64,000 nt of DNA from QIJE01 sp048541835 (GTDB lineage Bacteria > SZUA-79 > Acidulodesulfobacterales > Acidulodesulfobacteraceae), in the NCBI RefSeq assembly GCF_048541835.1, contig NZ_JBLEOY010000001.1, positions 372,001 through 436,000 on the forward strand. The letters run 5' to 3'. The notes under the pieces are model-generated. The model saw only the letters and a program-made list of their open reading frames with translations. It searched no databases and was not told the DNA's origin. Made by a program: the position numbers and the translations under genes. This document shows positions 25,530 through 35,300 of this stretch, piece after piece; the stretch's first letter is position 1; each line of letters opens with the position of its first letter.

Positions 25530-26576
25530 TCAATACGGGCGAAACGACGAAAGAACACTCTTATTCACTTTAACATCGGCTTTAGATTCTAAATAGTCGA
25601 CATAATGATCAAGAAACTCCTGCCTCTTTTCTAAACGGTAAAGTTCTTTTTGCTTTGCCGCTGAATTCTTGCCATCTTTATTTGCCAATTCCGAAAAATA
25701 TTTCGGAAAATAAACCCTTAAAACTTTAATTACGGCAAAGCCCGATTTAACCGAAAAAACTCTGCCGGCCTCCGTATTTGCGGGTACCGAGAATATTGCT
25801 TTTAATATGCTTCCGCTCTGCAAATATTTTTTAAAATAATCGGATTTTACCAGATTAACCTCTGAGAAAAGAGGAATTTTTTTGGTCATTCCACCGAAAC
25901 TCTTTGCCTGCCCGGTAAATTTGCCGCCGTACAGAATAATCTTTTTAAGGAAACCGGCGGCGGCTTTTTTAGATTTAAAAATTGCTATTTCAAAAGAAAC
26001 GGATTTATTTTTTATCATATAATCATTTAAAAATTGCCTGTTTATCATGGTAAAAGACTCCGATATAATCCTTTTTATGTACGACCTTGCAATCTCGGAC
26101 TTATAGTTTTTTTCAAATTTCGCAGGGGTCAGATGATTGTTTATCAAGACGCTGATAAACAACTTATTGCTGAAACTCCCGTTTTTTTGAAACACTGAAA
26201 AGGACGCTATGTTTCTCGCTATAAACCCATTTGAGACGTGAACCCCGAATACGTCTTTTTTGGATTCCAAAACACCGTTTGCAATCAAAGAAGACAACGC
26301 CGAACCGGTCAAATCAAGCTTCTTAAGCTCACTGTTCGTTAGTTTATTACCGTATAGTCGTTCATATTCGCTTTTAAGTTTTCCGTAATAATTACTCAAA
26401 TCGTTCAGGGATATGCCTTTCCCATTTACCGTAGCTACGTCGTTAGAGGGAATACCTCCCCCCACACCCATTAGATACGGAAGAAAACTGAATCCTATGA
26501 TGAATAATGCCCCTATGATTATAGTAATAATTTTGCCTGCCGTATGAGAGTAAAATTTTCTTAAAAATTCAAGCAT
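25530..26576 (-). CDS. PpiD/SurA-N-like membrane-anchored chaperone
   Basis: 348 residues: a cytoplasmic N-terminus, one membrane helix (about 14-37), then VATVNGKGISLNDLSNYY, the hallmark of the SurA_N/PpiD N-terminal domain, and a long helical region. The part after about residue 205 has only faint parvulin-like signals (VFSVKSGFAVIKVLRVYF), so a working prolyl isomerase domain is doubtful. PpiD-type proteins sit at the Sec translocon and help secreted proteins fold. It is 99 nt downstream of mreD in the same direction. Confidence 0.75.
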   Translation of the reverse strand: MLEFLRKFYSHTAGKIITIIIGALFIIGFSFLPYLMGVGGGIPSNDVATVNGKGISLNDLSNYYGKLKSEYERLYGNKLTNSELKKLDLTGSALSSLIANGVLESKKDVFGVHVSNGFIARNIASFSVFQKNGSFSNKLFISVLINNHLTPAKFEKNYKSEIARSYIKRIISESFTMINRQFLNDYMIKNKSVSFEIAIFKSKKAAAGFLKKIILYGGKFTGQAKSFGGMTKKIPLFSEVNLVKSDYFKKYLQSGSILKAIFSVPANTEAGRVFSVKSGFAVIKVLRVYFPKYFSELANKDGKNSAAKQKELYRLEKRQEFLDHYVDYLESKADVKVNKSVLSSFRPY

Positions 26577-26675
26577 AATAGTTTGATACCCCTTAGAGAA
26601 TTAGAATCTATATTTAATTACCGTATTATCGATTCTATTTTATACGCCAAATCAATTTTATGCAAATATTTTCCG

Positions 26676-27218
26676 CTAATCTAAAATCGCTTGATTTCTT
26701 TTTAAGAAATTTTTATAGCCTATCTTTTTGAAAAAGAAAAATATTGCCGGTGAAATTAATGCGGTGGCTACAGAAGCGGGCAACCCATAAGAAAATATGA
26801 AGTTCAAATATATAAAATGAATACCGAGCCGGTAGTAAACAATTAGAAAAAGTACGAGGTAGTAACCCGAGGACGAAAAAAAAGTAATCAAAATCTCGCT
26901 CAAAAAGTTATCCGACGAAATTTTACGCCAAAGAATATATGAAACTGCATAGGAAACAACCCCTATAAAACCGAAAAGGGTCGGATCTAAAGGCGTCATT
27001 GAACCATATATATAAAATAAAATATAAGACATTATCCCTCCGGAATATATGTCTAAATACGCAGAAATATATACTATACCGGCTATAACGAGGTTGGGGA
27101 AAACAAAAAAATAGCCGTAATGAGAATAATTATTAAATATGAGGGATATCACCATCAAAAACAAAAATGAACATATTATGTAAATGTATTTATAAATATC
27201 ATTTCTCGACAAGGACAT
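26676..27218 (-). CDS. mreD: Rod-shape determining protein MreD
   Basis: 180 residues, about five hydrophobic helices, weakly conserved as is typical of MreD. It is identified mainly by its size, topology and place after mreC, which it overlaps by 20 nt. MreD is an inner-membrane part of the elongasome. Confidence 0.85.
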   Translation of the reverse strand: MSLSRNDIYKYIYIICSFLFLMVISLIFNNYSHYGYFFVFPNLVIAGIVYISAYLDIYSGGIMSYILFYIYGSMTPLDPTLFGFIGVVSYAVSYILWRKISSDNFLSEILITFFSSSGYYLVLFLIVYYRLGIHFIYLNFIFSYGLPASVATALISPAIFFFFKKIGYKNFLKRNQAILD

Positions 27219-28011
27219 ATCTACCGTTAAATAAGTTTTTATATGGAATTACGGTTATCTTTTGAAATATATCGTAGTTTTTTTTCGTTATCGTTGTTAC
27301 CTTGCCTACATTTATCCCCGGCGAAAAAACACCGCCGAGCCCCGATGTCAAAATCGTATCTCCCTTATGGACCTGCTGCGAATTAAATACGAATCTCATT
27401 TTTATGTAACCGTCGCCAAACCCCTGTGCGATACCCATAGTCCCCGTATCCGCATCTATCACGGAAAAAACACACTTAGGATCGGTTATAGGAATAACCC
27501 TCGAATAATGAGCACCCGCATGAATAACCCTTCCCACGACTCCGTCATAAGAAATTACGCCGTCTCCGGCTTTGATCCCGCTCCTTGCTCCTTTATTTAT
27601 ATAAAGACTGTGAAACCACCCTTCAATACCGTGCAGTATAATGGCAGCCGGTACGGTTTTATTCCCTACGGAACTTTTTAAAATTAAAAGCGCTTTTAAT
27701 TTTCTGTTTTCTATTTTATATTCTCTATATTTATCCAGTTTATAGCTTATCATCTTTAATTTAGACTTAAGCACCCTGTTTTCTGCCTTAACCGACAGAA
27801 GATCGATATAATTACCATAAATCTTTTCGGAAACACCAACCGGATAATCTACTACGGTATAAATTTCATATACCGAATCGCTTATAAAATCCGAAAAAAA
27901 ACTGCCTATTTTAATTCCATTCAAAGAAAGTATGTAAATAGATGCAGATATGATTATAATTATAAAAAGGAATACGGCATCTCTATACTTTTTAAAATTT
28001 AATCTCCTCAA
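27199..28011 (-). CDS. mreC: Rod-shape determining protein MreC
   Basis: 270 residues: one N-terminal membrane helix (about 11-30), a coiled-coil segment (around residues 70-110, rich in Leu/Lys/Glu) and the beta-barrel domain with SGIKAGDGVISYDGVVGRV and GDTILTSGLGGVFSPGINVG. MreC is the periplasmic organiser linking MreB to PBP2/RodA. Start is TTG at 28011; no ATG is near. It lies 15 nt after mreB. Confidence 0.94.
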   Translation of the reverse strand: MRRLNFKKYRDAVFLFIIIIISASIYILSLNGIKIGSFFSDFISDSVYEIYTVVDYPVGVSEKIYGNYIDLLSVKAENRVLKSKLKMISYKLDKYREYKIENRKLKALLILKSSVGNKTVPAAIILHGIEGWFHSLYINKGARSGIKAGDGVISYDGVVGRVIHAGAHYSRVIPITDPKCVFSVIDADTGTMGIAQGFGDGYIKMRFVFNSQQVHKGDTILTSGLGGVFSPGINVGKVTTITKKNYDIFQKITVIPYKNLFNGRYVLVEK

Positions 28012-28026
28012 TGGATTTACCCGTAA

Positions 28027-29064
28027 CTAATTCTCAAGCATTATATCTTTCAATGCATTAATTTCGTTTAACGCCTTTCCCGCGCCTCTCACAACGCATG
28101 TAAGAGGATCGTCTGCTATGATAACAGGAAGTTCCGTATGCTCTCTTATTAAAACGTCCATATTCTTTAAAAGCGCTCCGCCGCCGGCAAGAACTATCCC
28201 GCTATCTACGATATCCGACGAAAGTTCCGGCGGAATCTTCTCTAATGTCGTTTTTATTGCATCGATTATCTGGTTTGCGGGCTCGGTTATCGCTTCTAAA
28301 ACTTCGGACGAAGTTATTTCTATAATCTTCGGTATACCGCTTACGATATCTCTCCCTTTGATATTCATCTTGGATTCTTCTTCCACCGGGTAAATAGTTC
28401 CGATAGTCATTTTAACAAGCTCCGCCGTTCTATCTCCTATAAGCAGACTATACTTTTTCTTTATATACTGAATTATGGCATCGTCTATCTTATCGCCACC
28501 GACCCTCAACGATTTGGCAAAAACTATACCGGACATGGAAATTACTGCGACCTCGGTAGTCCCGCCGCCTATATCGACAATCATATTTCCTGCGGCTTCG
28601 GTAATAGGCAGTCCGGCGCCTATGGCGGCGGCAACCGGCTCTTCTATCAGATAAACCATTCTTGCCCCGGCGGCTTCGGCGGATTCTCTCACCGCTCTTC
28701 TTTCAACGGCCGTAATACCGGAAGGGATAGCAATGATAACACGCGGTCTTATCATGGTTTTTCTGTTATGGATTTTCCGGATAAAATATTTAAGCATTGC
28801 CTCTACTACTTCGAAGTCGGCAATAACGCCATCCTTCATGGGTCTTATCGCCGATATGTTTCCAGGCGTTCTTCCGAGCATCTTCTTAGCATCCCTTCCC
28901 ACGGCAAGAATTTTTTTATCTCCCCGCGAATCTATATGAACCGCCACTACTGAAGGCTCGTTCGAAACTATACCCTTGTCTTTAACGTAGATAAGAGTAT
29001 TCGCGGTTCCTAAATCGACCGCAAGATCGTTACTGAATAAACCGATTAGACTATCCGCAAACAT
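28027..29064 (-). CDS. mreB: Rod-shape determining actin homologue MreB
   Basis: 345 residues. The actin-fold ATP-binding motifs are evident: DLAVDLGTANTLIYVKDKG (phosphate 1), MIVDIGGGTTEVAVIS (phosphate 2) and GIVLAGGGALLKNMD (adenosine). It polymerises under the inner membrane and positions elongation enzymes. First gene of mreB-mreC-mreD; the promoter should be in the 29065-29282 gap, where a TTGTTG / TATAAC pair is visible on the minus strand but is not strong. Confidence 0.98.
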   Translation of the reverse strand: MFADSLIGLFSNDLAVDLGTANTLIYVKDKGIVSNEPSVVAVHIDSRGDKKILAVGRDAKKMLGRTPGNISAIRPMKDGVIADFEVVEAMLKYFIRKIHNRKTMIRPRVIIAIPSGITAVERRAVRESAEAAGARMVYLIEEPVAAAIGAGLPITEAAGNMIVDIGGGTTEVAVISMSGIVFAKSLRVGGDKIDDAIIQYIKKKYSLLIGDRTAELVKMTIGTIYPVEEESKMNIKGRDIVSGIPKIIEITSSEVLEAITEPANQIIDAIKTTLEKIPPELSSDIVDSGIVLAGGGALLKNMDVLIREHTELPVIIADDPLTCVVRGAGKALNEINALKDIMLEN

Positions 29065-29185
29065 AATAGAATTACCCTCTCTCTTGTATTAATATTAATT
29101 TAATTTTAAATATCGTAATTTTCGGCATAACTTTTATTTTTTATAGCTTTATTTACACGACTTATGTTGTTTATTTTATAAATGT

Positions 29186-29191
29186 TATAAT
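29186..29191 (+). promoter_or_regulatory. -10 box in the mreB/yhaM divergent gap
   Basis: TATAAT on the plus strand, about 92 nt before the yhaM ATG, without a convincing -35. The 218-nt gap (29065-29282) is very AT-rich and carries a 12-bp palindrome ATTAATATTAAT at 29088-29099. I see no gene or stable RNA fold in it. Confidence 0.35.
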
Positions 29192-29282
29192 ATATTATTT
29201 ATTTTAGCAACAAAAAATTTCCAATAATTCACTTCTTTTTACTTTGATTTTTATTAAGGGTTTTGTTAATATAAATACAACG

Positions 29283-30395
29283 ATGGAAAAAATTTTAGTT
29301 ATAGACATAAAAGAAAGCCGGAAAATCGAGTCAATATTTCTTGTCAAAAACAAGTCTCAGGCTGTTGGGAAAACCGGAAAGCCTTACATATTTCTTAAAT
29401 TGTCCGATAAAACCGGAGAAATTAAAGGATATATCTGGGATAACGTCGAAAAATTTGCCGGCACGTTTGAAATAGGCGACTTAATCAAGGTAAAATCAAA
29501 ATCCTCCTCGTTTCAAAACGAGCTTCAGCTCGGAATTTTTGACGTGGAAAAAATTGAGTACGATAAGACGGATGTTGCTTTTCTCGGACTTTTTATTAAA
29601 TCCACGAAATACGACATAAGTGCTATGTTCTTAGAGCTTGTATCAATATTGAAAAAAAATTTAACAAATGAATATATCATAAAGCTGACCGATTATTTTT
29701 TATCCGACGAAAATTACGCAAAACAGCTAAAGACGTTGCCTGCCGCAAAATCCATTCATCATGCTTATATAGGCGGATTACTCGAACATACGCTAAGCAT
29801 GTTGAAAATAGGCATATTTCTTTCCGAACATTACGGAAAATATGTAATAAAAGATGTTCTTATCGCATCTATACTGCTTCACGACGTCGGAAAGACGGAA
29901 GAATTATACCTGAAAAATAACGTTACGGAATATTCCGATGAGGGGAGGCTGCTCGGACACATAGTTTTAGGTACTTGCGCTATAGATGAAAAAATCGGCA
30001 AGATACCCGGATTTCCAAAAAAATTGAGACTGCTGCTTCTGCATTCCATAATATCACACCACGGAGAGTTAGAATTCGGTTCTCCAAAGAGACCTAAAAC
30101 GGTTGAAGCCTTTTTGCTTCATTATATCGACAACATGGACTCCAAGGCAAACCAATTGATAGATTTTATGGATAGCGGCAATACACAATGGAGCCAATAT
30201 TCAAAGCAATTAGACCGATATCTGCTTAATTCTAAAACATTTTTTGCAGAAGACGATACCGAGCAAGACACCCCTCAAGATAACGTAAATCATGATACAA
30301 CCCGTACGGCATCCGCTAAAACCGATACGAACAACAATACTTCCCCCGACTCCGCGATGGAAAACGGGTTGTTCAGCGAAGGGTTATTTGAATGA
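29283..30395 (+). CDS. yhaM: YhaM-like OB-fold/HD-domain 3'-5' exoribonuclease
   Basis: 370 residues from the ATG at 29283; the frame also opens at TTG 29244, but the ATG fits the family start. An N-terminal OB-fold (KPYIFLKLSDKTGEIKGYIWD) is followed by an HD domain with IHHAYIGGLLEHTLSM, LLHDVGKTEEL and SHHGELEFGSPKRPKT, the metal-binding signature of the YhaM/CBF1 family of 3'-5' exoribonucleases. The last 45 residues are a disordered Asp/Thr/Asn-rich tail. It is divergent from mreB and convergent with the tatD fusion gene. Confidence 0.88.
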   Translation: MEKILVIDIKESRKIESIFLVKNKSQAVGKTGKPYIFLKLSDKTGEIKGYIWDNVEKFAGTFEIGDLIKVKSKSSSFQNELQLGIFDVEKIEYDKTDVAFLGLFIKSTKYDISAMFLELVSILKKNLTNEYIIKLTDYFLSDENYAKQLKTLPAAKSIHHAYIGGLLEHTLSMLKIGIFLSEHYGKYVIKDVLIASILLHDVGKTEELYLKNNVTEYSDEGRLLGHIVLGTCAIDEKIGKIPGFPKKLRLLLLHSIISHHGELEFGSPKRPKTVEAFLLHYIDNMDSKANQLIDFMDSGNTQWSQYSKQLDRYLLNSKTFFAEDDTEQDTPQDNVNHDTTRTASAKTDTNNNTSPDSAMENGLFSEGLFE

Positions 30396-30450
30396 AATTG
30401 AAAAACCGCATCGTTACATCCTGCTACTGCACCGGTTCTAAATACTTGAA

Positions 30451-31902
30451 TTAACCTACCTTGTTATATTTTCTATGCCTGAAATCGACTCCCAATTTTT
30501 TTGCAATATTTGCAATATAAGGTATGTCTGTTCCCGGCAAATCTACCGCCGTGACGGTTACTTCCTTAATATACTTTTTAGATTCCCCGATAAAATTCAG
30601 AACGGAGTCATATGCTTTAGCCCTTTTTTTTAAAATTTGAGGATTGCAAATCCTATCATAATGCTCGCTGTTTTGGGCGTTAAGGCTTATGCTTACGCTG
30701 TCTATAATCTCCCCTAACTCTGGAACCGTATTCCTTTCATAAACGGCATTTGCGAGTCCGTCTGTATCAAGCCTTATTTTTAAATCGCTGCAGCCATGTA
30801 TGTCCGCATAAATCTTTTTTAAAGTTTTTGCAACGCTCTTAAGGGTTTCTATCCTCAAAGTCGGTTCTCCGAATCCGCAAAAAACAACTTCTTTAAAATC
30901 GTAATACCTAAAAACTGAAGAGACAACCTCGTCGACAGCAGGCTCTTTGTCCAATTTAAGATTATATCCGCGTACGTTAAAATTACTTTTACCATTTTGA
31001 TATTTAGGGCAAAATGTACAACGGTTAGTGCATCTATTCGTAAGATTGACATAAACGGAATTTCCGATCTTATATGCTACAGAGGGATAAAAACCGGAAA
31101 TACCGTTCAAAGAAAACAGGTTTACCGTATTCTGAACGGTCAAAGCATCTAATTTACCCCTCTCCACCCCTTTTAATTCGGCAATCGTATCCAAAACCAA
31201 ACTGACACGTGAAGGTTCGTTTCGTTTACCCCTAAATGGCGCGGGGGCAAGATAAGGGCTATCGGTCTCTATCAAAATCTTTTCGTTCGGAATATTTTTA
31301 ACCGCCGCCCTCAGCCCTTCGTTCTTTTTATACGTGATATTTCCGGAAAACGAGATAAAAAACCCCATTTTTATAAACTCCTCTGCTATGGCCGGGTCAT
31401 CCGAAGAAAAACAGTGAATAACACCGCCGAAAAAACCGTCCGGCGATTTTACGTAATCTTTTAAAATACCTATCGCATCCTCGTAAGCGTCTCTTACATG
31501 CACTATAATCGGAAGCCTATAGGCGGAGGCAAGCCCTATTTGAAACTTAAACAGCTCTTTCTGTTTTGTTTTAACTTCTCCTAAATTTTTTTTAGGCATA
31601 AAATAATCCAACCCTATTTCTCCCACCGCAATAACCTTCTTTTTATTTGCCGAATAATAATGCTCGAATAATTTGAATATATCCGGCAAATCCTTATATA
31701 AACTTTTGGGATGAACCCCGAGGGCGGTAAAAATAAAATCGTAAGAGTTTATTATTTCTACGGTTTTTTCTATCCTTTCGTTTTGAGCTAAAGAGCCTAT
31801 AGAAATGGCGTGAGTTATGCCTCTATTAGACATTCTAAGCAAGACATCGGAAAAATCAGTCTCAAACTCCGCCATCTCAAGATGGCAATGAGAATCTATC
31901 AT
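30451..31902 (-). CDS. TatD-family metal hydrolase fused to a radical SAM domain
   Basis: 483 residues. Residues 1-265 are a TatD-type deoxyribonuclease/hydrolase with IDSHCH (H5, H7), GEIGLDY (E95), PIIVHVRDA (H135), IHCFS (H163) and ETDSPYLAP (D214). Residues 280-483 are a radical SAM domain with the CxxxCxxC cluster motif (C291, C295, C298) and GFGEPTLR, as in the TatD-associated radical SAM family. Usually these are separate neighbours. The gene is 1 nt after the PSP1-metG fusion, extending the familiar tmk-holB-psp1-metG-tatD block. The radical SAM substrate is unknown. The frame is continuous through the junction. Confidence 0.88.
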   Translation of the reverse strand: MIDSHCHLEMAEFETDFSDVLLRMSNRGITHAISIGSLAQNERIEKTVEIINSYDFIFTALGVHPKSLYKDLPDIFKLFEHYYSANKKKVIAVGEIGLDYFMPKKNLGEVKTKQKELFKFQIGLASAYRLPIIVHVRDAYEDAIGILKDYVKSPDGFFGGVIHCFSSDDPAIAEEFIKMGFFISFSGNITYKKNEGLRAAVKNIPNEKILIETDSPYLAPAPFRGKRNEPSRVSLVLDTIAELKGVERGKLDALTVQNTVNLFSLNGISGFYPSVAYKIGNSVYVNLTNRCTNRCTFCPKYQNGKSNFNVRGYNLKLDKEPAVDEVVSSVFRYYDFKEVVFCGFGEPTLRIETLKSVAKTLKKIYADIHGCSDLKIRLDTDGLANAVYERNTVPELGEIIDSVSISLNAQNSEHYDRICNPQILKKRAKAYDSVLNFIGESKKYIKEVTVTAVDLPGTDIPYIANIAKKLGVDFRHRKYNKVG

Positions 31903-31903
31903 T

Positions 31904-34153
31904 CTATTTTATTCTGGGAAATAGAATATCTGCACTATCGGATATTTTATGCCCATTTTTAAAACGCTGCCGGCAATTTTTAACTAAATCATCCGGGGTA
32001 AGCGGAGATTTAAGCAAATCGAACGGCTCCGTATTTAATATAACGTTAATTTTTTTGGACGTAACGGGCATGAAGGGATATATCAAGTAGGATACGCAAT
32101 ATATAGACATGAGCGATGTCCTTAGAATTCTAAATAATTTCTTTTTGTCCTCTTCGACGGCGGCATTAAGCTTCCAAGGGGTACCGTCGTTTACATATTT
32201 ATTTACCGTATTTATAAATTTAAAGGTATTGTCTATAATCTTTACAAAATCATAGTTGTCATATCTGTCGCTTAAACCGGCCAATATATCCGAAACCTTC
32301 TTTATAATACCGTCGTCTATATCGGCGTCAGAACCAGGAACCTTGCCGCCCGTATATTTTTTCAGCATCGCAATAACCCTTGAAACCAAGTTTCCAAGGT
32401 CGTTTGCAAGTCCGGAGTTATATCTTAAGATAAAATTATCCATATTAAAATCGCCGTCTAATCCCAGCGTTATTTCATTTAAAAGATAAAATCTTACGGC
32501 ATCCGCACCAAACTTATCTATCAAAAAATCTGGGTCTATCGCGTTGCCTAAGGACTTAGACATCTTTTTGCCGCCCGTAAGCCACCAGCCGTGCGCCAGT
32601 ATTGTTTTAGGAAGATCGATATCCAAAGCAAAGAGCATGATGGGCCAGTAAACTCCGTGAAATTTAATGATATCTTTGCCAACTATGTGATTGGCAGTTT
32701 TAAAAAATTTATCAAAATCAGGATTTTTGCCGTTTAGGAAGTCTTCGTACCCTAAGCCCGTTAAATAATTTAAGAGCGCATCGAACCAGACATATATAAC
32801 GTGTTTATCGTTGCCGGGAACAGAAATGCCGCACTTGAAAGACGTTCTGGATATGCTTAAATCTTTTAAGCCTTCCCGTATAAACGATACGACCTCGTTC
32901 TTTCTAAAATCGGGCTTAATAAACCCGGGATTATTTTCTATGTATTTCAGGAGTCTTTTTTCATATTTATCTAACTTTAAAAAATAGCTTTCTTCTTTAA
33001 CTTTAGACACCGGCCTCCCGCATTGCGGGCAGTTTCCACCGTCAAGAGACCTTTCCGTCAGAAAGGTTTCACAGGGAGTGCAGTACCAACCTTCATATTC
33101 AGACAAGTATATATCGCCCTTTTTTAATAATTTTTTAAATACGGTCTTTACCGTTTTTATATGGTCGGCATCGGTCGTTCTTATAAACCTGTCGTATGAT
33201 ATGCCAAGGCTTCCAAAAAGTTCTTTAAATTTCTTATGTACGGAATCTGCAAGCTCTTTAGGGCTTATGCCCCTCGCTTCCGCCTCTTTTTCTATTTTTA
33301 ATCCATGTTCATCCGTTCCGGTCATAAAAAAAACTTTGTAGCCGGAAAGCCTCTTGAATCTTGCCGCAGAATCCGCAATTACCGTAGAATACGCATGCCC
33401 CATATGCGGCTTATCGTTGGCATAATAAATAGGCGTCGTAACGTAAAAATAATCTTCGCTGTGCGAAGCAGGACAGTCTTTGTGAGATACCCCGGGTGTG
33501 TTATTTTCGTTTTCGCAAATATCCTCGCTGACCCCAATAGAATCAAAAGAAAGGCAGCATAGAAGTCTGCCGCAGTACCCTACGTATTTACTTGTGCTTT
33601 GGCATTGAATCTTTGTAGTCGCGGAAGTTATGGCATTCATCTCCGAAACGACGGTGCCGCAACAGCATATCCTTCCGCAAATGCCTATTCCGCCCAAAAC
33701 TCTGCACTCGTCTCGGATATTGATCTGACGCATTTCTATCCTTAGGTGAAACTTAGACGCAAGTATTTTTACGAGCTCCCTGAAATCAACCCTCTCTTCG
33801 GCACTGTAATAAAAAACCAGCTTATTTTCGACAGGCAAAAATTTAATCCGCAAAAGTTTCATCGACAGCTTAAGGCTTTCGATGTTCTTTTTGCAAAAGC
33901 CGAAGCTTTCGGTTTCTATAGGATAACGTACAAATTTATCTCCGGTTTCAAAAGTAAAAAGCTTCCTTATAACCTTGGCATTATTAGGGAGGGTACCGCC
34001 TTGAACGACTCTTATATCTCCCAAAACCATTCCTGTATAAATAATTTCATCTTTCTCTACGAGCACTCTGTCGTCCTGCAAAAGCTGCAACGCCTTTACG
34101 TCGCACTCTAAGCTGTAGTCCATCTCCCGTATTTCTATATCGACTATTCTCAT
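31904..34153 (-). CDS. metG: PSP1 (RicT/YaaT-like) domain fused to methionyl-tRNA synthetase
   Basis: 749 residues. Residues 1-210 are a PSP1 domain with the RicT cysteine pattern: C159, C164, C165 in GICGRICCC and C194, C199, C200 in GYCGRLLCC, which in Bacillus RicT help bind a [4Fe-4S] cluster. A 20-residue linker leads to MetRS (about 234-749) with PHMGHAY (the HIGH motif), two zinc-type pairs CTPC (358-361) and CPQC (375-378), and KMSKS (530-534). The C-terminal dimerisation (tRNA-binding EMAP-like) domain is absent. PSP1 and metG are often neighbours next to holB and tmk, as here, but a single chain is unusual. Confidence 0.93.
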   Translation of the reverse strand: MRIVDIEIREMDYSLECDVKALQLLQDDRVLVEKDEIIYTGMVLGDIRVVQGGTLPNNAKVIRKLFTFETGDKFVRYPIETESFGFCKKNIESLKLSMKLLRIKFLPVENKLVFYYSAEERVDFRELVKILASKFHLRIEMRQINIRDECRVLGGIGICGRICCCGTVVSEMNAITSATTKIQCQSTSKYVGYCGRLLCCLSFDSIGVSEDICENENNTPGVSHKDCPASHSEDYFYVTTPIYYANDKPHMGHAYSTVIADSAARFKRLSGYKVFFMTGTDEHGLKIEKEAEARGISPKELADSVHKKFKELFGSLGISYDRFIRTTDADHIKTVKTVFKKLLKKGDIYLSEYEGWYCTPCETFLTERSLDGGNCPQCGRPVSKVKEESYFLKLDKYEKRLLKYIENNPGFIKPDFRKNEVVSFIREGLKDLSISRTSFKCGISVPGNDKHVIYVWFDALLNYLTGLGYEDFLNGKNPDFDKFFKTANHIVGKDIIKFHGVYWPIMLFALDIDLPKTILAHGWWLTGGKKMSKSLGNAIDPDFLIDKFGADAVRFYLLNEITLGLDGDFNMDNFILRYNSGLANDLGNLVSRVIAMLKKYTGGKVPGSDADIDDGIIKKVSDILAGLSDRYDNYDFVKIIDNTFKFINTVNKYVNDGTPWKLNAAVEEDKKKLFRILRTSLMSIYCVSYLIYPFMPVTSKKINVILNTEPFDLLKSPLTPDDLVKNCRQRFKNGHKISDSADILFPRIK

Positions 34154-34161
34154 TTATTATA

Positions 34162-35292
34162 TTATATCCGCCCCTTTAAATATAAAAGACCGGAAAAATA
34201 CGAATCAAGCGCAATCGTTTTGTTTAAATTATAACTTTTCATTTTTTCCATATGGTTAACGGTCAAATTTATCATATATACAAGGTCTTTTCGGGTGACG
34301 CCGAAATTTTCAAAACCTTCGGTTATTTCCCTTATTTCTCCAGCAATGTCTTCATTATATAATAATTCTGCACTTTTTGTCACATAATAAATATAAACAT
34401 CGCGCAGAATAAATAAAATCATCTCAAAATTAGCCGCTTTCCTTTCGTTTTCTCCGCCTTTTCCCGCACCGCTAAGAAAATTATTAGACATATCATATGG
34501 ATTTACACTTGAAGGGTTATAGGCCAATTCTTTAAATACGGTATCAACTAATAAATTTCTTTTTTCTAAGTAATCGCCTTTTACAAGCCCGTAAAAATCG
34601 GAATAGCTGCCCATTGCAATCTTGGAATAGAGTCTCAGAACATCCTCCTTTATATCCGGAAATTCAGACCTGAAGACGTCTATCAAAACCTTATCGCCAA
34701 CGGGACCGAACTTGAGCAGTAAACATCTTGAAATAACGGTCGGCAAAAGTGTACTTAAATTGTGAACGATGAGGATAAATACGGTTTTTGCCGAAGGCTC
34801 CTCAAGCATCTTTAAAAGGGCATTGGCGGCGCCGGAGGTCATTGTCGATGCTTCGTCTATAATGATAAACCTATATCCCTGGTAGTACGGCGTTAAACTT
34901 AAAAATGAACCTATTTTATGAATATTATCTATTTTTATCGAGCTTCCGGACGGCTCTACGAGCATAAAATTTTGACTCGTACCGTTTAATACGCCTATGC
35001 ACGACGGACATTTTCCGCAAAAATTCAGCCCTCCGCCTACAGCATCCGCAGGGTCGTCCGAGCTTGGGAATGTCGCGTTGCGCCGACGTTCATAAAGCGC
35101 ATAGTCTTCACATAAAACCGAAGCCGCAAATGCCGTAGCAACAAATCTTTTTCCTATATTCTGCCGTCCGTGAAATAGAAGTCCGGACGGCATTCTGCCT
35201 CCATGAAACAAATTTTTTAAAAATTCTACGGACTTTTCATGCCCCGTAATATTTAAAATATTGTAATCGTAAATTTTATGTTCGTTACCCAT
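34162..35292 (-). CDS. holB: DNA polymerase III delta-prime subunit
   Basis: 376 residues of the clamp-loader AAA+ family. LFHGRQNIGKRFVA is a P-loop-like segment, CGKCPSC is part of the zinc module, FIIDEASTMTSGAANALLKMLEEPS carries the Walker B and sensor region (about residues 142-166), and ISRCLLLKF is the SRC motif. It belongs to the clamp loader that opens the beta sliding clamp. It follows tmk by 8 nt and precedes the PSP1-metG fusion, a common bacterial block. Confidence 0.9.
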   Translation of the reverse strand: MGNEHKIYDYNILNITGHEKSVEFLKNLFHGGRMPSGLLFHGRQNIGKRFVATAFAASVLCEDYALYERRRNATFPSSDDPADAVGGGLNFCGKCPSCIGVLNGTSQNFMLVEPSGSSIKIDNIHKIGSFLSLTPYYQGYRFIIIDEASTMTSGAANALLKMLEEPSAKTVFILIVHNLSTLLPTVISRCLLLKFGPVGDKVLIDVFRSEFPDIKEDVLRLYSKIAMGSYSDFYGLVKGDYLEKRNLLVDTVFKELAYNPSSVNPYDMSNNFLSGAGKGGENERKAANFEMILFILRDVYIYYVTKSAELLYNEDIAGEIREITEGFENFGVTRKDLVYMINLTVNHMEKMKSYNLNKTIALDSYFSGLLYLKGRI

Positions 35293-35300
35293 ACGTATTT

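Noticed and set aside
27262..27681. Open frame of 139 codons on the plus strand
   Set aside because: Antisense to mreC, whose sequence is clearly the coding strand.
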